This document shows, piece by piece, positions 21,164-25,665 of a stretch of DNA of 25,665 nt (position 1 is its first letter; every line of letters starts with the position of its first letter). Under the pieces are notes generated by a model, which searched no databases, had not been told where the DNA came from, and saw only the letters and a program-made list of their open reading frames with translations. This DNA is from a virus. The DNA is taken from positions 1 to 25,665 of the IMG/VR virus record IMGVR_UViG_3300018428_000158; one strand, written 5' to 3'. The position numbers were made by a program, and so were the translations under genes.

Positions 21164-21816
21164 GCTTCAGTAGCAATCCAGTATTGGAGCGTTTCATTAG
21201 CATTGACGAAGTATGAGATACCTTCAGTCGTGATAGAAACATCGTATGTGCCAGGAATAATCTTCAGGCTATCATAGCGAAAGATGCTCTGGAATTCTGC
21301 AGTAGTCTCACCAACATCAATCCAGAAAACATCAGAGTCTTCATTCTTCACGTCAATCGCTGCGATTGAAATCTTATTCCTATCACCTCGAATCACGATA
21401 TTAGGAAGACCTAACACACCACCAAGCTTCATCACTTGAGACAGAGTGTCATTAGTGAGAGTAAACTTTACTTCGGCATCTTCAATATCTAACTCATCTT
21501 CGGGAGGAGACACAACCATAATCTCATCAGACAGACGATACAGAACACGCGCTCTTTCATCGTCAATCTCAAGAGACTTGTTATCGATATTGATTTTGAT
21601 GTCAGGGCTGTTCATAATAGACAGAACAGACAACAAACGATTCAAATCATAAATCACAAAGGTCTCATCAAAAGAATCTTCAATTTTTGCTTGCGCTAAA
21701 ATGTTTTGTTCTTTAGATACAGTGCGAATGACATTGCCTTTCTTGAAAACCATTCCGTGATTGATTTGGGAAAAGTTTTTCAACACAGACATTGTGCTTT
21801 CACTTAGTTTCATCAT
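21142..21816 (-). CDS. 45: Sliding clamp, gp45-like
   Basis: Trimeric processivity clamp for gp43 and, in T4, the mobile activator of late transcription. About 224 residues, near T4 gp45 (228). The N-terminus MKLSESTMSVLKNFSQINHGM aligns with the T4 clamp start, and FVIYDLNRLLSVLSIMN matches the conserved YDLN...LS segment. The C-terminal YWIATEA plus S-T-x-S ending also agrees. The open frame begins at a GTG (21822), but the ATG at 21816, spaced well from the AGAGG site, is preferred. It has its own strong promoter. Exact late promoters elsewhere in the window fit a working gp45-dependent late system. Confidence 0.95.
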   Translation of the reverse strand: MMKLSESTMSVLKNFSQINHGMVFKKGNVIRTVSKEQNILAQAKIEDSFDETFVIYDLNRLLSVLSIMNSPDIKINIDNKSLEIDDERARVLYRLSDEIMVVSPPEDELDIEDAEVKFTLTNDTLSQVMKLGGVLGLPNIVIRGDRNKISIAAIDVKNEDSDVFWIDVGETTAEFQSIFRYDSLKIIPGTYDVSITTEGISYFVNANETLQYWIATEAGSTYSE

Positions 21817-21841
21817 ATTCACCTCTAGTCATAAAAAACAT

Positions 21842-21870
21842 ATTATATCACACAATAATAAAAAAAGCAA
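21842..21870 (-). promoter_or_regulatory. Sigma70-like promoter of gp45
   Basis: Minus strand TTGCTT (21865-21870), 17-bp T-rich spacer ending TGTGTGA, TATAAT (21842-21847). Very close in sequence to the uvsX promoter. Confidence 0.8.
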
Positions 21871-21877
21871 GAGAAGA

Positions 21878-21896
21878 GGGCGACATTGCGCCGCCC
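21878..21896 (-). terminator. GC-rich hairpin after the DUF6447-like gene
   Basis: Stem GGGCGGC/GTCGCCC on the minus strand (7 bp with one G-T pair) and a GCAAT loop, 7 bases after the stop at 21904. A T-rich stretch (TCTTCTCTTGCTTTTTTT) follows and overlaps the gp45 -35. It is probably a terminator or attenuator, as at 9825-9856. Confidence 0.6.
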
Positions 21897-21903
21897 AGTC
21901 TCA

Positions 21904-22164
21904 TTACTGAGCGGCAGCAGCAGGGTCAACCACTACAGTTTCAGCGGCGGGCTCGGCTTCTTGGGATTCCGCAGAAGCCTCTTCTGATTCACGAACCGAA
22001 AGAATAATCTGGTTAGAGAATGCATCCTTCGTCACAGAAAGCTGGTCAAGCTGGAATTGCAGGTTTTGGATCTTAGAATTAACATCCTGTACCTGAGCTA
22101 CGAGATACTTCTGTTGATCAGTCAATTGATCTTCAGTGTACTCTTTACCATCGATAGTAATCAT
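21904..22164 (-). CDS. Small coiled-coil protein (DUF6447-like)
   Basis: An 86-residue protein starting MITIDGKEYTEDQLTDQQK, followed by a coiled coil (VQDVNSKIQNLQFQLDQL) and an alanine/glutamate-rich, acidic tail ending AAAAQ. The start resembles the small DUF6447 proteins of marine phages as I recall them. Function unknown. It follows the methyltransferase gene by 9 bases and is closed by a hairpin, so it ends that operon. Confidence 0.7.
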   Translation of the reverse strand: MITIDGKEYTEDQLTDQQKYLVAQVQDVNSKIQNLQFQLDQLSVTKDAFSNQIILSVRESEEASAESQEAEPAAETVVVDPAAAAQ

Positions 22165-22173
22165 AATAACTCC

Positions 22174-23745
22174 TTAAGGTTTGTAGTAAACAAATATAGG
22201 TTCGTATTTATGAATAGAACCATTTATCACGCAACTATTTTTAAAAGTTGCTTGCTCGTCAGAAACTCTGTTTCCGCCAGGCATTTTCGCAAGAGCCATT
22301 TTCAAGAATCCTTTGTATTCCATCCCAAACTCTTCCAAAATTTCTCTGCTATCATCTTCTAGTGGTAACATATCTTTACCGAGTTTTATGTCAGCAATGT
22401 TCCACAAAAGATATCTGTCGCTCCTCAAATATTCCACAGCAGTTTTCAGTGTCTGTCTTAGAAATCCTTCCTTCCACACTTCATACGTATCAAACTTCTT
22501 GTAGGATTGTTCGTCATCTTCTGAATATGCTTCCTTAGAAAAATAAGGAGGCGACGTAAAAACTAAATCAAGATTTCCTTTATACTTTTTAAATCTTGTA
22601 TCTTTATCTATAACTTCTGAACCCAATTGGTACACATCAAATGTATTAGACTTCTTAAACAGTGTTCCAGAGTTTTTAGTTTCATTATAGAATTTTGCTA
22701 AGTGTTCGTATTTAGTACTTTTTTCTCCATTTATGTATATAGTGTGGTCAGTGTTAGGGTCAGTTCCTATGTAATTAATTATACTTGGAGAACGAACTGC
22801 CATAGCGCCTAGTATTCTTCCACCCCATCCACTTGACGGGTCATAGATGTTTATGACATCTTGGTCCTTGATGTGCCTCGTATATTTCTCGTACAAATAC
22901 TTAGCAGTCATTGGAGGAAAGTTTACAGCATATTGACACCAAGAGATTCTAAATGCTTTTAGTCCAATAGGAAACAACTTTTGTCTTTTTTTATAGATTC
23001 TAATCTGATAGATGAATCCTTCCTTATCTTCCTTCACATTAGCTTTACATGTTTCGGGAATATTATAACAGGAAAGTTCATCCTTTGTCAAGTGCAAAAA
23101 CTCAGTTGTTCTTAAATCATCCTTGAAGCCTGTATACTCTGTGTCTTTCTTATGGTCAATCCAATAATCGTGTGTGTCATATACTCTTGCTTTATTCTCA
23201 AACCATTCTATAAAACTTTTAGCATCAGTGACTGTATGAGACTGACTTCCTATAGTAATAGTCTCACCAACTTTGATAGTTAAAGAATATGAATAAAAAG
23301 AGTCACGCTTGAAATGACGCCGAGCATACTTGAGAGTTTTTTCTAGTAAGTTATCATTTTTGAAATGGTCATAAATTGACAACCCATCATCATTAGCACT
23401 GTAGTTAATTCTAGTTTTCATCATAGTAGGAAACCACTGATTGGCAGCGTTTCCTAGATTCGATGAATTTTTTATTACATCAAGTTCTCCAGTAGTATCG
23501 TCTAATCTCTCAAACTCGTGAACTGGATATCCATACATTTTCTTAAATTGGTCTTTGATTTCTTCTTCATCGTATCCTACTCTTGGAGGAAATCCCAACT
23601 CATCCCATGCGTATACAACTGCTTTGCGCAGTTCGACAAACCACTCAACAAACTCATCGTCAGTCATCCACATAACTTCTTCAAAAGGTTTGTTGGTCCA
23701 ATGGTTCATCAACCAATCGTTCTTTTCATAAAATACTTTTGTCAT
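22174..23745 (-). CDS. DNA methyltransferase with TSPPY motif
   Basis: A 523-residue S-adenosylmethionine-dependent DNA methyltransferase. The SAM-binding motif I is DPSSGWGGR (302-310) and the catalytic motif IV is TSPPY (397-401), of the kind found in N4-cytosine and some N6-adenine enzymes. The order motif I then IV and the C-terminal GFLKMALAKMPGG region fit a single-chain enzyme. The N-terminal 290 residues are long and unrecognised and may carry the target recognition part. No cognate restriction gene is adjacent. It may modify phage DNA against host restriction. It is coupled to the deaminase by ATGA. Confidence 0.85.
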   Translation of the reverse strand: MTKVFYEKNDWLMNHWTNKPFEEVMWMTDDEFVEWFVELRKAVVYAWDELGFPPRVGYDEEEIKDQFKKMYGYPVHEFERLDDTTGELDVIKNSSNLGNAANQWFPTMMKTRINYSANDDGLSIYDHFKNDNLLEKTLKYARRHFKRDSFYSYSLTIKVGETITIGSQSHTVTDAKSFIEWFENKARVYDTHDYWIDHKKDTEYTGFKDDLRTTEFLHLTKDELSCYNIPETCKANVKEDKEGFIYQIRIYKKRQKLFPIGLKAFRISWCQYAVNFPPMTAKYLYEKYTRHIKDQDVINIYDPSSGWGGRILGAMAVRSPSIINYIGTDPNTDHTIYINGEKSTKYEHLAKFYNETKNSGTLFKKSNTFDVYQLGSEVIDKDTRFKKYKGNLDLVFTSPPYFSKEAYSEDDEQSYKKFDTYEVWKEGFLRQTLKTAVEYLRSDRYLLWNIADIKLGKDMLPLEDDSREILEEFGMEYKGFLKMALAKMPGGNRVSDEQATFKNSCVINGSIHKYEPIFVYYKP

Positions 23746-24206
23746 ACTTGTTCTATTCCCACATTACTGTCAAGTAGAAACTGTTTACCTGACCCCACAT
23801 TTGATTCATAATCATCTGCGTAATAGACTGCAGTGATTCCGCTCTGGTGTATTAATTTAGCACAGTTGATACACGGCATATGAGTCGTAAACATTACAGC
23901 ATCCTTACACGATTCCGAACTCTGTGCTACTTTCGCTATAGCGTTTGTCTCTGCGTGTAAGACTTCATCCTTTGTAATCTTCTTGCAGTATACTTCGTAG
24001 TCAGAAGGATGCATCCAGTCTTCAATCGTTTCGGGGTCGTAGTACTCACACTCGTTATCCCAGCCGGATGGCATTCCATTGTAACCAATGGAAATGATGC
24101 GATTATCTTTTACAATAATCGCACCGACTTGCGCTCGTGTAGCATAGCTAAGTTCGGCAAATGTTTTTGCCGTATTCATATACGCTTCTTTGAATCTACT
24201 CTTCAT
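23742..24206 (-). CDS. cd: Deoxycytidylate deaminase-type enzyme
   Basis: A 154-residue zinc-dependent deaminase, probably converting dCMP to dUMP for dTMP synthesis. The zinc and catalytic motif HAE is at H84-E86 and the second motif PCINC at P111-C115 supplies two cysteine ligands. An insertion with C53, H66 and C74 lies between the first strand and HAE, as in T4 dCMP deaminase, which binds a second zinc there. The ATG at 24206 lies within the end of the preceding gene (11-bp overlap). Confidence 0.9.
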   Translation of the reverse strand: MKSRFKEAYMNTAKTFAELSYATRAQVGAIIVKDNRIISIGYNGMPSGWDNECEYYDPETIEDWMHPSDYEVYCKKITKDEVLHAETNAIAKVAQSSESCKDAVMFTTHMPCINCAKLIHQSGITAVYYADDYESNVGSGKQFLLDSNVGIEQV

Positions 24207-24924
24207 CTAGATACTCGAAACATTCCTTAACTGCTTTAGTTTTTTCGTCTGTGTTATGGTAGTTGAAATAATCTTGTGGAACGTCATGCCACTTTTTTAC
24301 CATCCATCCTACATACGCATAGTATCCTTTGCCATTAGTGTCGCACCAATCGTAGTTGAGTTCGCAATGAGTTTTATCATACCATACTTGCTCAGGCATA
24401 GTAGCAACGTCAGTCTCAACAAATCCAACTTGAAACTTGTTGATATCGAAGGGTTCATTCAGTTCCAAATCAACTTGCCAGAACTGACCTTTCTCTGCGC
24501 TATGAAACATAAGAACAGGAACAACATCTCCGTTCTCTAGTTCTTCGTCGCTAGGCTCTTCACTTCCAGCATAACACTCACGGCTATACACATGAGTAGC
24601 ATCATTCAAACTAAAGATTTCAGGCTCACCAATATCTTCTCCGTCATCATCTACTCGCTGAACATAGACATCCGAATCACCATAGCAACTGTTGAAGTGT
24701 TCGAGGTCGTCTATCTCGTACCAACCACCTGGATTGTATCCTTCGATTGGCTCAGGTGAATCAGAGGTCTCCCAATCTACATCCCAATCACACAATACTT
24801 CGATCAAATCGCCGTCACCATCTTCTTCAACACGCTCTTTCCAATAGCGAACGAAGTCAGCATTGACTGTTCCAATAGCAACTTCACCGCCGTAACGCCC
24901 CGCTCTCACAACATATTTGTACAT
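24196..24924 (-). CDS. Acidic protein of unknown function
   Basis: A 242-residue, strongly acidic protein rich in tryptophan and tyrosine. It begins MYKYVVRAGRYGGEVAIGTV, then alternates acidic turns (EDGDGD, VDDDGED, EEPSDEELENGD) with aromatic strands (CDWDVDW, YYAYVGWMVKKWH). Beta-rich folding is likely. The acid charge recalls DNA-mimic or inhibitor proteins, but that is speculation. A good promoter precedes it, and a GGAG site lies before the ATG. Confidence 0.7.
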   Translation of the reverse strand: MYKYVVRAGRYGGEVAIGTVNADFVRYWKERVEEDGDGDLIEVLCDWDVDWETSDSPEPIEGYNPGGWYEIDDLEHFNSCYGDSDVYVQRVDDDGEDIGEPEIFSLNDATHVYSRECYAGSEEPSDEELENGDVVPVLMFHSAEKGQFWQVDLELNEPFDINKFQVGFVETDVATMPEQVWYDKTHCELNYDWCDTNGKGYYAYVGWMVKKWHDVPQDYFNYHNTDEKTKAVKECFEYLDEE

Positions 24925-24947
24925 AATATACTCCTAACGAATATCGT

Positions 24948-24976
24948 ATTGTATCACAAAAGTTTCTAAAAAGCAA
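24948..24976 (-). promoter_or_regulatory. Sigma70-like promoter of the acidic-protein operon
   Basis: Minus strand TTGCTT (24971-24976), 17-bp spacer ending CTTTTGTGA, TACAAT (24948-24953). The -35 lies within the last codons of the upstream PLP enzyme gene. It shares TTTTGTGATA with the uvsX promoter. Confidence 0.75.
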
Positions 24977-25665
24977 CATTCCAATATAAAATATTTTTTG
25001 GCTTATCGTGCGTCTCATAGTAATCAAGCATAGGCTGCCAACCCTTTGCGTCATATGTAGGTGCAGAAGGAAAGGGAGGTACCTCGTGTTTCTTGACTGG
25101 GCGGTCAAACTTGTATGGCGAGATATGATGGATTGCTCGACCAATCTCTCTTTCTTTCATAGAGTGCCCAACTTGAACTACATGGATTTCTGCTTCGGGA
25201 AACGCTAACTGAAGCCCTCTATTGAGAGTTCCTGACGACCCTACTGACCATATAGCATCAGGCACGATAGGAAGGTCTCTAGCAACTTTGATGATAGATG
25301 CTAGTACAGTTTCGTGTTCTAATCCAAGGGGGAGAACTCGGCGAGTGGATGGGCTCTCTTCTACATACTTACGTGCTTTTGATTGCGTCACATTGAGCAT
25401 ACCCATTTTGACCCAGTGATATTCTGCACCGAGTTCCAACCCCCTCCTTTGGTAGTCATGGAGTTTATCCATACTACGCTCTGCCATAAACAGTACGGCT
25501 TTCTTTCCGTACCTTTCGCACACGACCGGCAGACTAATCTGTGCATAACCTGTTGCGGGGCAAGACCCAAACACCCATTCTTTGACATCTCTGTTTTCTT
25601 CTGCGTGACCTATAAAGTAATCAATGAAACGAATCTTGCTACCATAACTTAGCAAATCGTCACGC
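24966..25665 (-). CDS. PLP-dependent enzyme, fold type II (ACC deaminase/cysteine synthase-like), 5'-truncated
   Basis: The frame is open through the right edge, so the N-terminus is missing. The first visible residues RDDLLSYGSKIRFIDYFIG match the RDD...GGNKxRKLE segment of D-cysteine desulfhydrase and ACC deaminase. The lysine in YGSK is the likely PLP-binding residue. GSCPATGYAQIS corresponds to the substrate loop, and SVGSSGTLNRGL to the glycine-rich phosphate-binding loop. A TTG at 25655 would give a start, but it would cut into the PLP-lysine motif, so the gene almost certainly begins outside. The phage role could be amino acid or sulfur metabolism. Substrate is not predictable. Confidence 0.75.
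   Translation of the reverse strand, partial: RDDLLSYGSKIRFIDYFIGHAEENRDVKEWVFGSCPATGYAQISLPVVCERYGKKAVLFMAERSMDKLHDYQRRGLELGAEYHWVKMGMLNVTQSKARKYVEESPSTRRVLPLGLEHETVLASIIKVARDLPIVPDAIWSVGSSGTLNRGLQLAFPEAEIHVVQVGHSMKEREIGRAIHHISPYKFDRPVKKHEVPPFPSAPTYDAKGWQPMLDYYETHDKPKNILYWNVAF

Noticed and set aside
22204-22211. CATAAATA near the end of the methyltransferase gene as a late promoter
   Set aside because: It is within coding sequence and one mismatch off; the following gene is in the same operon, so I do not count it.
1-25665. tRNA genes, rRNA genes or a CRISPR array
   Set aside because: No cloverleaf-like intergenic stretch or regularly spaced repeats were seen; gene-free gaps are short and accounted for.

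Overview
The window is part of the genome of a T4-like myovirus, most like the T4-related phages of marine Gram-negative bacteria. The core T4 replication set is present in T4-like order: gp45 clamp, gp44/gp62 clamp loader, RegA, gp43 DNA polymerase, UvsX, a protein at the gp40 position, and gp41 helicase. Around these sit genes that I associate from memory with marine T4-like phages: Hsp20, a SleB-type endolysin, DUF3310, a DUF6447-like protein, a DUF6267-like KxDG protein, and proteins carrying VELDE repeats. Every gene lies on the minus strand, so transcription runs from high to low coordinates. Genes are tightly packed with many ATGA or GTGA start/stop overlaps. Spanin genes imply a Gram-negative host. 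The host species cannot be named from this sequence.

Layout in transcription order. 25665-21904: a 5'-truncated PLP-dependent enzyme, an unknown acidic protein, a dCMP-deaminase-type enzyme, a large SPPY-type DNA methyltransferase and a small coiled-coil protein. 21816-17366: sliding clamp, clamp loader large subunit, a small membrane protein, SleB endolysin, DUF3310, two very small ORFs (one a duplicated gene tail), an SNase-type nuclease, clamp loader small subunit and RegA. 17364-15622: overlapping inner- and outer-membrane spanins, a second lipoprotein, Hsp20 and two tiny membrane proteins. 15561-11432: a small protein coupled to DNA polymerase, then two accessory proteins. 11332-8584: an apparent inserted island with a DUF262-HNH nuclease and a two-gene unit (unknown protein plus PD-(D/E)XK-like protein). 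8525-5767: UvsX, gp40-position protein, gp41. 5731-33: a late cassette with a KxDG ligase-like protein, a cytidylyltransferase-like protein, a basic/acidic protein, two small proteins and a 700-residue protein with repeated protease-site-like motifs.

Regulation can be partly read. Four sigma70-like promoters of nearly the same design (TTGCTT, 17 bp, TATAAT/TACAAT, with TGTGA before the -10) precede the acidic-protein gene, gp45, the ORF at 9779 and uvsX. Exact T4 late promoters (TATAAATA on the minus strand) precede the ligase-like gene and Hsp20, and a third points out of the left edge.

Two areas deserve most attention. First, the nuclease island: its two-gene unit is bounded by a perfect 51-bp direct repeat that is itself a terminator-arm/promoter/leader unit, with one copy abutting a stop codon and the other ending at the uvsX leader. 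Second, the late cassette: proteins with enzyme folds start with MK(S/G)F...E leaders resembling the T4 capsid-targeting sequence, next to a protein with periodic (L/I)xE sites like those cut by the T4 prohead protease. This suggests enzymes packaged in the head and delivered with the DNA. All function calls come from motif recognition by eye; no database search was run.
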